Translations under genes and position numbers: made by a program | Shown here: positions 34,099 to 46,238 of the stretch, one piece after another | Layout: the number at the start of each line of letters is the position of its first letter | How positions within the stretch are numbered: the stretch's first letter is position 1 | Assembly: GCA_022559985.1 (NCBI GenBank) | Contig: JAFJTR010000002.1 | Location: 62,001-126,000 of the forward strand | Source: Parastagonospora avenae f. sp. tritici 18332-5 | Lineage: Eukaryota > Ascomycota > Dothideomycetes > Pleosporales > Phaeosphaeriaceae | Direction of reading: 5' to 3' | DNA length: 64,000 nucleotides | The notes under the pieces: generated by a model | What the model was told of the DNA's origin: nothing | Seen by the model: the letters and a program-made list of their open reading frames with translations, nothing else | Database searches by the model: none

Positions 34099-34614
34099 GG
34101 CTGCGTCGAGGTGGTTGTGCGGCTCAACCGGTGCCTTCCGTCGCGGGCGGTCTTTCCTGAAGTACACAAAACTTATTTGGGCAGGGGATGTGGAATGACG
34201 CACGGAAGCGGCAGTGGGACGGAAGCAGCTACTTGGCCAGCAGCTCTGGGCGAAATAGGAGGGCCATCAAGTGTTCCATGGCGTGTGTGTGGCTGCGGTT
34301 GGGACGAAGATATGGCGGAAAGGCAGTTCTGTTGAATTGCCCCCCAGCGGGAGTTTATGCAGGTGAGCGCAGGCGGCATCCATGGACAAAGACGGGGACC
34401 AGACTGCGGAGTGCCCGCCCGTTGTGGCTCGTGAAGCTGTGGCTGAGCGCCAAGCCCAGCATGCTTCCCTTTGTCGCGTCGGCGCATTCATGAAGCTCGC
34501 AACTTGACCTCAACTCATTCCCGCGCACGACAAGACTGAACAACCACCTTCAATCCCTCTGCGCTCTTTCCATGACCGCTTCGTAATTACCACGCGAATT
34601 AGGCGCCCTCCGCC
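34099..34614. other. divergent promoter region between DGAT1 and PFS2
   Basis: 516 nt with no supportable gene. Two oppositely transcribed genes start at its ends. No strong TATA box seen. Confidence 0.45.
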
Positions 34615-36783
34615 ATGGAACGCGAATATCACCCTCGCCAGTTCGAGGACGGCCCTCGACCGCGACCCAAGCGTATGTACACTTTTATTTGTCGTCACGA
34701 TGCCTACACATCGGCGCACTATGCGCCAAAGTAGAGTTAAGAAAACCAATTCAGAAGAACTGTTTCCACTTCCCCCTTTCGAGAAACACCCTGGAATGTT
34801 TTGTGTACTCCGGGTCATGTGTGGGCGACGCGCATAGTCTACAAAGCTGAAGCTGACCCGCTGCATATAGGAGCGGTGACTGACTACGGTGCAACCACGG
34901 TACAATGGATGCGCAACCGGCGACCGCGCTACAAGAATGTGCCCATGGCTGAGGTCGAGCGGCCAACCGCCAGCTATGTCGTGGACATGACACCCCCAGC
35001 AGCTCGAGTGTCCAGCGCTGCCGAATCAATTCCCGCCAAAGCAGTGCACTCCTCTCTCAACAAGGTCAAACATCCCATCAACGTAGTAAAATGGACGCCA
35101 GAAGGCCGACGGCTGCTCACGGGCTCGACAAGTGGAGAGTTCACACTGTGGAACGGAATGGGCTTCAACTTCGAGACTATCATGCAGGCCCACGAGGCTG
35201 CCATCCGCTGCGTCGAATACACACACACCGACGATTGGCTATTATCAGCCGACCAGACGGGCATAGTCAAGTACTGGCAGACAAACTTCAACAACGTCAA
35301 GGAGATCCAGGCGCACACAGAAGCAGTGCGGGGGCTGGCCATTGCACCGACAGACTCAAAGTTCGTCACGTGCGCCGACGACACAACACTGAAGATCTGG
35401 GACTTTGCGTCCAGCACGGAGGAGTCGACGCTGACGGGTCACGGCTGGGAGGTCAAGTGCGTGGACTGGCATCCGCACAAGGGGCTGCTAGTGTCAGGGT
35501 CAAAGGATCACCAAGTCAAGTTCTGGGATCCGCGGACAGGTCGCTGTCTGACAACGCTTCATGGACATAAAAACCCAATAGCAAAGACCATGTTCGAGCC
35601 CACCCAAGGACACCTGCTAGCAACATGCGCCCGTGATCACATCGCTCGCATCTTTGACCTCCGCATGATGCGCGACGTTCTCTTGCTAAAAGGACACGAC
35701 AAGGACATCATGTCCATGACATGGCACCCAATGCACAAGAACCTGCTGTCCACCGGCGGCTATGACGGTGCTATATTACACCACCTCCTCGACGAACAGA
35801 ATGCACCCGACGATGTGCCACCATCCATCTCACCCTACGACGCAGCAGACCCGCAGACTGCCCCTGCGCAGACAATTTACCCCGCCCACACCATCAAGAG
35901 AGCTCACGAATACACTGTCTGGTCCATGGACTGGCACCCGCTAGGCCACATTCTTGCGACCGGTAGTAACGACCGCATCACGCGCTTCTGGACCCGGCCG
36001 CGACCAGGCGATACGAGCTACATCAAAGACCGCTATCACATTGGCGATAAAGCAGCCGAGGAAGAAGGTACATGGGACGGAAGACAAGGCCGGCGACGAC
36101 GCGTAGAGGAAGAAGAGCTCGAAGCGGAAGACGAGGCCGAAGGGCTGGTCGATCAGAAGATGCCGTCCAAGAGCTCCGGCATGCCTGGCTTACCACCCGG
36201 TCTCTCCCTACCAGGTCTTTCCGCGGCACCAGATGGTACATCAAGTTCGTTACCAGGCATTGGCGGCGCACCACATCCACCGCTCCCTCCACCACCACCA
36301 GGCGGTTTTCCGCCTCTACCCCATGGCGCTGGTATACCACCACAATTTCAAGGCATGGACCCCTCGCGAATCGCACAGCTCATTCAATCCGGCGCCATCC
36401 CTCCTCCACCAATCCCCCATCACGGCGGCCCGCCACCGTCAAATTCAAATGGCCCCCCTCCATTCCCACCTCCTGGTTTCCCAGGCTTCCCACCGCCGGG
36501 CATGCCCATACCGCCACATGGAATGCCGCCACTACCTCACGGTATGCCACCACCACTGCCGCAGGGTATGCCGCCTATGCCACCGGGCTTCCCGGGCTTC
36601 CCACCTCCAGGCATGGGTGCGCCGCCGCCGCCGCCGCCGCCGCCGCCGAACTTCCAGAACGGAGGGCCAGTGGGTGGACAGCAGGGTGGAGATGAGGGCA
36701 TCAGGCGGAGAGCGCCGCTGCCAGAGCAGAATGATGCGTTGAGGGAGGAGATGAGGCAGGGGCGATACAGGAAGGCTAGGTGA
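34615..36783 (+). CDS. PFS2: polyadenylation factor subunit Pfs2 (WDR33-like)
   Basis: Two exons (34615..34672, 34871..36783) encode 656 residues. The 198-nt intron (GTATGT...ATATAG) joins MEREYHPRQFEDG to AVTDYGATTVQWMRNRRPRYK, the conserved Pfs2 N-terminus. About seven WD40 repeats follow (LTGSTSGEFTLWN, LLSADQTGIVKYWQ, VTCADDTTLKIWD, VSGSKDHQVKFWD, ATCARDHIARIFD, and so on). The C-terminal third is proline-rich with PPGFPGFPPPGMP-type repeats and a Pro tract from a CCG microsatellite. Pfs2 is the scaffold of the cleavage and polyadenylation factor that processes pre-mRNA 3' ends. Yeast Pfs2 lacks such a long tail, whereas filamentous fungal and animal proteins have one. Confidence 0.93.
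36621..36648 (+). repeat. CCG microsatellite encoding a proline tract
   Basis: A pure run of about nine CCG units lies inside the PFS2 coding region and encodes consecutive prolines. Length changes would be in frame. Confidence 0.85.
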
Positions 36784-37633
36784 GGGGATGAAGAGGATGA
36801 GGGTGTATGATTAGAGAGAAGAGGGAAATATGATGACAGACGGAGTTACTATTCTTCATCCTTTACAACAAATCTAATACCCAAGATTCGACATCAACAC
36901 TTGGTGGAATTCGACTCTCTTTGCCGTGTCATACATCTGGTCCTTCTCACAGAAGACCTTTCCAATATCGATGCTCCAGACACTGATCCGCTCGCTATAT
37001 GTCCAGAGAGTGGCCCCGTCCAGCGTTCCCACGTCCCTAACACCAAGGTCCCGGGCCCATCATCGCGCCTAGCCCCCGGCAGGAAATTTTCTGCATGCTC
37101 GGTAGACGTGGCGTGCATGGCAAAAGGAAACATGCATGTAGAACCAATGTCGAATCCGCCATGAACATCTCGCAGCGCAAATCAAAAATCAAGCGAGCTA
37201 CCCCTCACCTCGGCCGCCCTTCCCGCCAAACAAACCTCGTATTTCGCAACACATGCCCGCGCCGAAGAAAAACGTAAACGCAAACGCAAATCGCAAACGT
37301 CTACATGCATCCTCGGCTCTCGCCTGCAGCCCAGGGCTTCCAGAACGTGCATGGTCTAGACTGCACGCGGCATGGCTTCGGAGCAAACGTGTGGGTCGAC
37401 CAGCATCCCGCGCGAAAGCCAAGCGAACTTTTTCTCTCTACGCGTGTGGTGAGCGATTATCTAGTGTGAAGTTGTATAAGTGGCAGTGCGATCCCCCGCC
37501 GGGCTCATACTCTTGGTTAAATGTACATGTACTTTTTCCTTGCATAAGGACTGACCTTTTCCGTGAGCGACTTGAGGAGTTTTGCGCTCGCGACAAGTAT
37601 ACAAAGCTCCAATCCCACCTTCCCGAGCACATT
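36784..37633. other. intergenic stretch upstream of the transporter gene
   Basis: 850 nt with no supportable gene. It holds the PFS2 3' side and the promoter and leader of the SLC35F-type gene. Confidence 0.45.
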
Positions 37634-39013
37634 ATGGCCGCACAGATTCAGCCTGTCGGCGCGGAGGGATTCTACGGGACCAAGGACCAGAGGGATGAGG
37701 GTGTGCAGGACAAAGCAGGCGCGGGGATACACGTTACGCACTCTAGAAACGATGCGAGTGCGCAGGCGAATCCGACGCTCGAGGCCGTTGCGGAGAGTAA
37801 AGGACGGTGGTTCCAATACGTCAAGACGAAGCAGTTTTGGATCACGCTGCTTTTGGGGCAAGGTAAAGAAAACATTCTCTCCATTCCATACCATAAAACT
37901 TTTCCCGCGAAGACACAGATTGCTAACACTGGGCTGCAATAGTCCTTGCGATCTGTATTACGTCGACGAATACGCTGTCCACGCTCCTCGCGAATGAGGG
38001 GACTTCGATCCCTGCTTTCCAGTCGTTTTTCAATTACGTCCTGCTCAACTTGATCTACACGACGTATACGATATACAAGTATGGGTTTAAGAGATGGGTC
38101 AGGCTGTGTGTGGTTGATGGGTGGCGGTTCTTCATACTCGCCTTCTTCGACGTCGAGGGAAATTACTTCGTCGTACTGGCGTACCGATACGTGAGTTACC
38201 ACCTTGCCCCCTCCCCCAAATACATTTCGACCTCAAATGCACTTCCATCTACCTGTGGCGTGTTTTATACTGACAATGACGACGCAGACAACAATCCTCT
38301 CCGCCCAACTAATCAACTTCTGGGCCATCGTAATCGTCGTCGTAATCTCCTTCTTCTTCCTACGCGTGCGCTACCACTACACGCAAATCTTCGGGATACT
38401 CCTGTGCATCGGCGGGCTCGGTGTGATCTTCGGGTCCGACCACATCACGGGCGCCAACGCGTTTGGCGCCAGCGACGCCGTCAAGGGCGACTTGTTTGCG
38501 CTGCTCGGTGCCACGTTTTACGGCCTGAGCAACGTCTTTGAAGAGTTCCTGGTATCGGAACGCCCGCTGTATGAAGTCGTCGGCCAGCTCGCGTGGTGGG
38601 GCATGTTTATCATGGGCACGCAGGCTGGCATCTTCGATCGGTCGTCGTTTCGCAGCGCGACGTGGAACAGTAAAGTCGGCGGCTACTTGACCGGATACAC
38701 ATTCATCCTGTCCCTCTTCTACTCGCTCGCGCCGCTGCTCTTCCGGCTCTCCAGCGCAGCCTTCTTCAACATTTCGCTGCTGACGGGCAGTTTCTGGGGC
38801 GTGGCGATTGGCGTGAAAGTGTTCCACTTGAGCATACACTGGATGTATCCGATTGCGTTTGTGCTGATTATTCTGGGCCAGGTGATTTATTTCCTGAGGC
38901 AGAGTCAGCTGGGGGATGCGTTGAAGCCGTGGTTGGGCGAGGATCAAGGGAGGGGACATGCGGGGTTGGGGACGGCGAGGAAGAGGGTTGAGAGGCCCGA
39001 GGCGATTGTGTAA
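37634..39013 (+). CDS. SLC35F-type membrane transporter of the drug/metabolite superfamily
   Basis: Three exons (37634..37862, 37943..38190, 38288..39013) encode 400 residues. A ~65-residue soluble N-terminus precedes about ten hydrophobic segments. The order of elements (LLANEGTSIPAFQSFFNYVLLNLIYT, ..FDVEGNYFVVLAYRYT, FGILLCIGGLGVIFGSDH, GDLFALLGATFYGLSNVFEE) is that of the SLC35F1/F2/F6 group. Splicing of intron 2 (GTGAGT...GCAG) gives YRYTTILSAQLINFW, matching the family. The substrate is not established for most members; nucleotide-sugar transport is the family default and should not be assumed. The C-tail is basic and soluble. Confidence 0.88.
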
Positions 39014-39489
39014 ATCGGGAGGGAGAGATATGCTGTGATACCCCGGGAATGGATTGGTATATGAGAGGAGAAATGAAACATGATTACACGGGCACCTTCT
39101 CGTTCATTTTGGCACGGATGCATGTGGACTCTACTAGGTCGTAGTAGCTCTTTCGCTCGAGTAGGAGAGCAATAAATACATCGGAGGCCCCACTTGGAGA
39201 GACAGTAATTATGTCAAGTCAGCCATAGATGTCACCAATGGATCATAAACAACACAAAGACGGGCTTGCAAGTATCACTTTTGATTGGCTAGCTAGAGTA
39301 GGAAGAGTGATGTTGAAAGCTCCCCACAATCCCAGTACTGTGAAGACAAGAGTGGAGTGAACCGCGCGCCGTAAGATCAAACGCAAGAGTAGCAATGTTG
39401 CTAGAAGCAAGACATGTAAGGACTGGCAAAAGTTGGCAGACCCGCAAACCTCAGACTTTCCATTCTCCGAGAAGTCCCTGCATCAGGCT
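39014..39489. other. convergent intergenic stretch
   Basis: 476 nt between the 3' ends of the transporter and eIF5 genes, with no other feature seen. Confidence 0.5.
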
Positions 39490-40740
39490 TTACTCGGAGT
39501 CATCCTCCTCATCACTCTCAGCAGTCTCGAGCCAGTCCTTGAACTTCTCGGCAGACTTGCGCACGTTCTTGCTGACCTTGATGTCGACATACTTCTTGCT
39601 GGCCTTGGCGCACCAGGGCTTGAGGACCTCCTCAGAGCAGAGGTCGTTGTCGTAGACCTTCATCAAGATAGGCGAGACCTGAGCAATCAGCTCAGGCTTG
39701 TCGTTTCCGACAAAGCGCTCGATTCCGCCGAGGAACGCCTTCTCGTGCTTCTCAGAGGTGATCATCTTCTTGAGCATGGGCGCACGGGTGTCGATCTGCT
39801 TGACGATCTTGTCAGAAAAGAGAGTCTGGGGAATGACGGTAAGCGTGCGGTGCTTGTCCTCGATGCCGAGCTCCTTGGCCTTCAAGAAGATCTCGACATT
39901 GTCAAGCTTGTCCACGCCACCCTTCTCAGCGGCGGTGTCGAGGATCCACTTGCCGAAGACGTCGTAGGAAGAACCACCCTCTTCGTCGGCCTCGATGACC
40001 AAAGCACGCTTGAGGTCTTCAGGGAGCTGCTGGGCACGGGCGCGCATGGCTTCCTCAGAGGTGTCAATGTGCCACTCGACCTCCTTGGCCTCCTCTTCCT
40101 CAATCTCCTTAGCGCCCTCCTGGATCTGGCGGGTGAGCTCATCGTCACTGCCAGCCTCGATCTCGTAGTCGCCGTTGGCATCGTCGTCCTCGGCACTGTC
40201 ACCAGGGCTGCCGCCGTCGGGGGAGGTGGGCTCGCCCTTGGCCTCGGCTTCCTTGCGAGCACGGCGATCGGCCTTCTTGGTGGACTTGTCCTTCTTGCCC
40301 TTCTTGGGCTCGCTCTTCAAGATGAAAGCAGTAAGCTTGAGGCGCGGGTCGACGTCGGAGATCTTTCCGCAAGCCTTGCAGTCGAGCGTGATGTTGCCAT
40401 CCTTGATGTGGACATCGGTCTCGGGGTTCTTGCACTTCTTGCAAAGAACAAACTTGGTGATGAAGCCGTCGAGGTAGTCCTGGAGCTTGCTAGCATCGTG
40501 GGCGCCGTTGATGATCCAGCGGTCGTCATTGGGGTTGGTGTTGGTCTGGGCTCCGAGCTCAAAGCCGAAGTACTTGATGACGTGAGCGGGAGGGCGGGCA
40601 AGCGAGTTGGCGACGCTGCTCAGGTTGACGATGACGGTCTTGATGCCGTTGCCTTTGCCTTCAATCTTGGACTGGATGCGCTCCATCTTGTAGCGGTAGA
40701 AGGAGTCGGCGACATCGCGACGAATGTTGATGGTAGCCAT
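39490..40740 (-). CDS. TIF5: translation initiation factor eIF5
   Basis: A single exon encodes 416 residues. The N-terminus (MATINIRRDVADSFYRYKM) matches the eIF5 GTPase-activating domain, including the catalytic arginine just before YKM. A zinc-binding pair CKKCKNPE ... DCKACGK lies near residues 100-125. An acidic linker follows, then the C-terminal W2-type HEAT domain with SEEVLKPWCAKASKKYVD and the acidic-aromatic end WLETAESDEEDDSE that contacts eIF2-beta. eIF5 triggers GTP hydrolysis by eIF2 when the start codon is found. Codon choice is strongly biased, as for a highly expressed gene, which opens a long meaningless frame on the opposite strand. Confidence 0.97.
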   Translation of the reverse strand: MATINIRRDVADSFYRYKMERIQSKIEGKGNGIKTVIVNLSSVANSLARPPAHVIKYFGFELGAQTNTNPNDDRWIINGAHDASKLQDYLDGFITKFVLCKKCKNPETDVHIKDGNITLDCKACGKISDVDPRLKLTAFILKSEPKKGKKDKSTKKADRRARKEAEAKGEPTSPDGGSPGDSAEDDDANGDYEIEAGSDDELTRQIQEGAKEIEEEEAKEVEWHIDTSEEAMRARAQQLPEDLKRALVIEADEEGGSSYDVFGKWILDTAAEKGGVDKLDNVEIFLKAKELGIEDKHRTLTVIPQTLFSDKIVKQIDTRAPMLKKMITSEKHEKAFLGGIERFVGNDKPELIAQVSPILMKVYDNDLCSEEVLKPWCAKASKKYVDIKVSKNVRKSAEKFKDWLETAESDEEDDSE

Positions 40741-42015
40741 GGTGACGGTTGGAAAGTGAGGTGACTGGGTGGAGATTTACTTTTGGTGGAGCTGGAGCGG
40801 GCGGACGTGCAAGGTCAGGTCGAAAATGTTGACGAGGGCCGAAAGAGACATGCAGTAGATGCTGTCTCTGGGTATGTGTGTTGGACGTGTGAGTGACTCC
40901 GGGTCAGGGTGGACTAGGTTAGCCGTTGGTGCAGTGGATGGAACTGCTGGGTATCCGCGTACAGCGAAATTTTTGCAGTTTGGGGGGAGGTTCGACTCGG
41001 AAAGAGGTGCTTTGGCGCGAATACATATACCGCAGTTGTCTGAACGGCTGTGTGGTGCGGGTCTGGTGCTTGCGCAGTCCTGTAGGGAAAAGTGGCGGTT
41101 TGGGCACGTCGCTTGGTCGGGCGACTCTGCGGGCGGTTTGGCGCGTGGTGTGGGGGTTGTATAGCTGTTGCCAGTGACGGGGGCTGGGCAGGGCGGTTTG
41201 TGTGGATTTTTGAGCGTGAGTGTGCGAGGTGGAGTGCGGGCAACGGGACGTGGTGGAGGGACAGTATTTAAAGCCTTGCGGAGTTAGAAATTTGGCCCAA
41301 GCGCCGACGAACCACGGCAGCAGCCCGAGTCAAACCACACAAGCATCACCGTCCGCCTGCGTGTCATGTGTGAAGCCACGTACGCGCCGGCCAGGCTGCA
41401 TTGCTGCAATTGCTCCGTGGCGAGCCATTTGTCCCCTATGCTCGTTGTCATGCAGTAACAGCTGCGGCATGCGGGCGAGCAATCGCTCTCCGACTGTGCG
41501 TGTTCGTAGATCATCAAAGAGATTTTCTAGCCCACAGACGTCTGCCTGGAACGTGATCCGACAGCCGGGAAGCTGCGGGTCACTGCGCCAACCGTGTCAT
41601 CCTTGGAGCGACCCTTACTTTCCTGTCATGGATGGGAAGGCAGGAACGGGTTGAGCCACACGGCGACAATGTGCATACTCTTCAAAGTTGTACAGACTGC
41701 ATATCAAGATGGCATCCGGAACACACTAGCCGCGTCTCAGCGTGATCGCCTTGTCCATGCAACGACTTGTTTGTTAGCTTACAAACGTGGGGCAATCATT
41801 TGATGGCATCTCTCCACAGTCACTCAACGGTGACTTCACCATGTCAAAACTTCACATGTTTTCATGAGCCACTAAGCAGTACCAAGTTATTTTGGGCAAA
41901 GCTAACGAAACCTACTACGAAGTACGGAGTGCGTCATCAGCTTGCGTTTGATTTTCTTTCGCGAATGTGGGGTTAAACCCTCACTACCACACTACTCTCT
42001 TGACCAATCGCAACG
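40741..42015. other. divergent promoter region between TIF5 and THI6
   Basis: 1,275 nt with no supportable gene. I looked for a thiamine-pyrophosphate riboswitch near the THI6 start and did not see one. Small frames are unconvincing. Confidence 0.45.
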
Positions 42016-43757
42016 ATGAAGGAACAGGTCGACTACTCGCTGTATCTCGTGACTGACTCGACTGAGGCCATATTGGGCTCGAGAGATTTGGTCGATGTTG
42101 TTGAGCAAGCTTTGTTAGGAGGTCGGTCGTTCTTTCTTATCATAATCGTACCTTGCGTTCATAAACATACCAACCAATATCACGATCATGACTGACAGGC
42201 TGGAAAGGAGTCACTGTCGTCCAATACCGAGACAAGACATCCGACACAGGCGTCCTCATCTCAACAGCAAAACAGCTCCATGAAAAATGCAAAGCCCACA
42301 AGATCCCCCTCCTCATCAATGACCGCGTAGATGTAGCTCTGGCAGTGGGCTGCGAAGGCGTCCATCTAGGTCAAGATGACATGAACATCTCCTCAGCCCG
42401 CCAAATCCTCGGCCCAGACGCCATAATCGGCGCCACCGTCTCCTCCATCGACGAAGCCCGCATAGCTGTCGAGCGCGGAGCAGACTACCTAGGCATCGGC
42501 ACCCTCTACGCCACCAACACCAAGAAAAACACAAAAGATATCATCGGCATCAACGGCATCCGCAAGATCCTCCGCTCCCTCGAGCAGGGAAACGACGCGG
42601 AGAAAAAAGTCAAAACAGTCTGTATCGGCGGCGTCAACGCTTCCAACCTCCAACGCGTCCGTTACCAACTCCACGCCCCGTCCTTTCCATCTATATCTCC
42701 CAAAGCAATCGATGGCGTCGCCGTCGTCTCCGCCATAATCGGCGCCCCAGACCCCAAATCCGCATCCTCCCACCTCTCCATCCTCTCCGCCTCCCTTCCG
42801 CCATTCAAAAAGCATTCCACCGACCCGCACTTCTGGCACGAGCACGACTCCGACGAAATATCCCACATCCTCACCTCCGCCCTTCGCGCCACTTCAAACG
42901 TGAAAAAAATAGGCCCATTATCGCACAACATGACCAACCTCGTCGTCCAAAACTTCGCCGCAAACACCGCCCTGTCCATCGGCGCGTCGCCCATCATGGC
43001 AAACTACGGCGCCGAAGCGAGCGATCTCGCCGCCTTGAATGGCGCGCTGGTAGTCAACATGGGCACCGTGACGCCCGACGGCCTGCGCAACTACGCACAA
43101 GCCATCCGCGCGTACAATCTCTCTGGCGGGCCCATCGTGCTTGATCCTGTGGGCGCGGGGGCTACATCTGTGCGGCGCGCGGCGGTCGCGGAATTGATGA
43201 GCGCAGCGTATTTTGACTTGATTAAGGGTAATGAGCGGGAGATTCTGGCGGTGGCGAGGGCGAGTGGGTTCACTGTCGATGACAGCACGCAGCAGCGTGG
43301 TGTGGATTCTGGGGACGCGTTGTATACGCTTGAACAGCGGGCGTGTATCGTTTCCCGACTGGCTTTGCGCGAGCGGAATGTCGTGCTGATGACGGGCGCT
43401 ACGGATGTGATATCTGATGGCATCCGCACGTACGCGATATCCAATGGGCACGAGTATCTGGGCAAGATTACGGGGAGTGGGTGTACGTTGGGGACGACGC
43501 TGAGTGCGTATTTGGCGGCAGATAGGAGAGATCAGTTACTCGCAGCTGTGGCGGGTGTGTTACATTATGAGATTGCGGCGGAGCAGGCGGCGGGGAGGGA
43601 GGATGTCAAGGGGCCGGGCACGTTTGTGCCGGCGTTCATTGATGAGCTGTATAATTGCAGTGTGGAGATTGCCGAAGGGAGGAAGACGTGGGAGGGTGTG
43701 GCGAAGATCAGGTGTTTGAAAGACATTTCGGATGCTAGGTTATTGAAGGAGGCCTGA
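42016..43757 (+). CDS. THI6: bifunctional thiamine-phosphate synthase / hydroxyethylthiazole kinase
   Basis: Two exons (42016..42121, 42199..43757) encode 554 residues. The N-terminal half is thiamine-phosphate synthase: YSLYLVTDS, VTVVQYRDKT, LLINDRVDVALAVGCEGVHL, GQDD, IGATVSS, YLGIGTLYATNTK and VCIGGVNASN are all in place. The C-terminal half, from about residue 260, is hydroxyethylthiazole kinase: GPLSHNMTNLVVQNFAAN, SPIMANYG, GPIVLDPVGAGAT, LIKGNEREILAVA and ITGSGCTLG. One protein thus phosphorylates the thiazole and joins it to the pyrimidine to make thiamine phosphate, as in yeast Thi6. The single intron is 77 nt and splits a Gly codon before WKGVTVVQYRD. The coding sequence switches from C-rich to G-rich third positions along its length. 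Confidence 0.95.
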
Positions 43758-44121
43758 GTGAGGTTAGCTTCAGATGTAATTAAGTTATACTGAATATAGC
43801 TTTCTCGCAGTGATACGGCTCACTTCCAATTGCAACGTGATTTTGACAGAATTGACTATGTTCGCTCATGAAGATCCGCTATGTCATTACAGATGCGCGT
43901 AGAGCCCCATCTGTGCATCCGCAGAATATGCCTAAACTGTTATAGTATGTACAAAGCCAAAGCCCATGGTATCTAAAGTCCCTCATCCATAACACCAGAG
44001 AACCGTGATCCGGGTATCATAGTCGTCAGACTGTGAAATACCCGAAATGTACCGTATGCGCCAATATCGCTGAAAATGTGAAACGCCGCGCAGTTGATAA
44101 TGCGATGGGAAAGAGTCGTTA
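43758..44121. other. convergent intergenic stretch
   Basis: 364 nt between the 3' ends of THI6 and the RING-PHD gene. No other feature seen. Confidence 0.5.
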
Positions 44122-46238
44122 TTACGATGAGGACGAAGCAGAGTCCTCGGCTGCCGGCGAAAGTGCCGCTGCGCCGCTGACACGACGAGTCTCAATGGCA
44201 TTCTGGACCTCGGTGCCTGCCATTTTCTGCCACCTCTCCCGCGTGTCCTGATCTGCCAAGGCATCAGCGCCTGCCTCTCCAACCTTCTCATACAATAGAC
44301 GCGAAACGTCGCGGTTGATGTCTGTATACTGTTCCTTTGTCACTTCCTTCTTCAAGTACACGGGTTTGAGGACTGCGGTGACCATGCGTTGGAGTTCAGC
44401 TTTGGTCGAGTAAGACAGCGCGGGACGTGACGGAGACGAGTCCTTGGAGCGAGGGGGGCTACTGAGACCAGCGGAGCGATGCGTGATGACGCGCCAGCCT
44501 AGTCGCTCCTCGTCGGCAGGCGAGTATGGAGAGTATGTAGGTGATCGCTGCTGATCCTGCTGCACAGGCGATTTGGAGCGGGTAAGGTTCAGTGGTGGCG
44601 GAGTGCTCATACCCTGGGCCTTTTGGTAGATAGGCGACAAGCCTGGCGACGTGGGTGAGCATGCACGCTCAACGATAACACGTCGTGGTTGGGGAGCGGC
44701 AATCTCCTTCTCGCGTTCCGCAAAGCGATTAACTTCGACTTCTTGTAGTAATGACTGTAGGAAGCCAGGGGTTGCGGCTGCTTCGCCATTGACAGCAGGT
44801 GGCGAAGATGCAGTTGTTGGGACTGTGGTGGACGCGATCGTATTGCGACGAGCTGCCGTTGCGGATGACTCGCCATTATCCAAGTGTAGGCGTGTACGAG
44901 GGCGCTTAAGTTTGCGTTCGGGTTGTGGCTCCCTGGGCTCAGAATCGACGGGCGACGCAGGCGAATCATTCGACTTCCGCTTCCTGCCACCGCGGCGGCT
45001 TGTTGTAGTGCTTGCGACGCTCGGTGCCACGATTCCTTCATCTTGTGCAAGCTGCTCCCGTGCCTTCTCGAATTGATTCCATGCACGGATCTCTTCTTGT
45101 GACTCGGGGTCTCGGGGTGTCTTTGGAGGCTCGCGATGAAGGGTGCGATTGGTGGGTCGTGACGAACGGTTCGATCCTCGCCGGCGGCTGTGGACGTTGT
45201 CGGCGGCCGCGCGAAACCGAGTGCCTGCGCCCATCTGACGCGCAAGCTCGAAGCGACGGTCCCACTCATGATTTTCTCGTCTCAGAACCTCCGACTGATT
45301 CTCTGACTGTTCTTCGTCTTCAAATGGAAACTCGATATCGAACTGCAGTCGGTCCCAGACACTCTGCCACACACCGACCCATTCGTCGGGCCCTCTGTTG
45401 TGGCGAGGCACTCGGCTGCGACCATTGATCCAGGCAGCAGGACCTCGGGGAGGGGGACGCCGTAACGAGGCAGACTCCACCAAGCCATTCTCCATGCAGG
45501 GCTGGCAGTACCATGCGCCACGCGATGGCATCCGGTCGAGGCCAGCACAAAATACGTGCGAGAGCTGCTCACAGCTATGGCAATACATCAGCTGGGATGC
45601 ATCGCCGAATTCGTCGCAGACCATGCACGCGTCATAGCTGCCATCGTCTTCGAGGGCGAGGTCCTCGTCGTCAACAATCATTGACGGGTCGATGTCAGCC
45701 ACTTGCTGCTTATCTCGAACGGCATATTCCGAGAGCTTAGGACCTGCAGTATGTTAGCATGCGAGATCTTGGCGTTAGTGAAGCTGAACTGCGGTGAGTA
45801 GAGTCGTGCGGAGGTTAAGCTGAGCTCAACTGACCATTTAGCCAGTAGGTGTGCCACTGTCTAGACAACAAGAGCACCCAACAACTACACGATCCAGTGG
45901 CGTCCAGTTCCGTGGAATGACATACCTCCAACACGGGCGCTTAGCTCGACTAGATTAAAGCTCGCTCGGCATATCGGACAGCTGTTTGCTCTCTCGACCC
46001 AGGGCTTCAGGCATTCGTTGTGCAGGTCATGGCCACATGGAAGTAGGTGCGCGACCAGTTCATCATCAGGGATGGCCGGTTGGGAGGTGGTCTTTCGGCT
46101 CTTGATGTTGTGTTGGTCAGCACCATCAGCATCATCAGCACCATCAACCGAATGCGTCGCAAGTGACGAATCGGCGGCGGCAGGGCCTTCGTCTTGGGGG
46201 ACGAGGTCGCCGAGGCAGACTATACAAGTCTCGGCCAT
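44122..46238 (-). CDS. RING and PHD finger protein, PHRF1-like
   Basis: Two exons, complement(44122..45743, 45926..46238), encode 644 residues. Exon 1 carries a C3H2C3-type RING (CIVCLGDL ... LLPCGHDLHNECLKPWVERANSCPICRASF), with an acidic linker between the first cysteine pair and the rest. The 182-nt intron joins it to KLSEYAVRDKQQVADIDPSM, directly before a PHD finger (CMVCDEFGDASQLMYCHSC ... HVFCAGLDRMPSRGAWYCQPC). The middle is disordered and basic. The C-terminus (LQRMVTAVLKPVYLKKEVTKEQY) resembles the C-terminal helical motif of animal PHRF1. This suggests a chromatin-reading ubiquitin ligase; that role is inference. The two halves would be called separate genes if the intron were missed. 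Confidence 0.82.

Noticed and set aside
39433..40764. A 443-codon open frame on the plus strand opposite eIF5
   Set aside because: It lies exactly antisense to a highly expressed gene with strong codon bias. Its Leu/Val/Asp-rich translation mirrors the eIF5 codons and has no motif of its own.
42122..42198. Thiamine-pyrophosphate riboswitch in or before THI6
   Set aside because: Fungal thiamine genes sometimes have one, but I see none of the conserved CTGAGA-type core in the intron or upstream region.
45834..45856. A possible 22-nt micro-exon between ACAG and GTCAGT inside the RING-PHD intron
   Set aside because: Its length is not a multiple of three and would break the frame that the direct splice restores.
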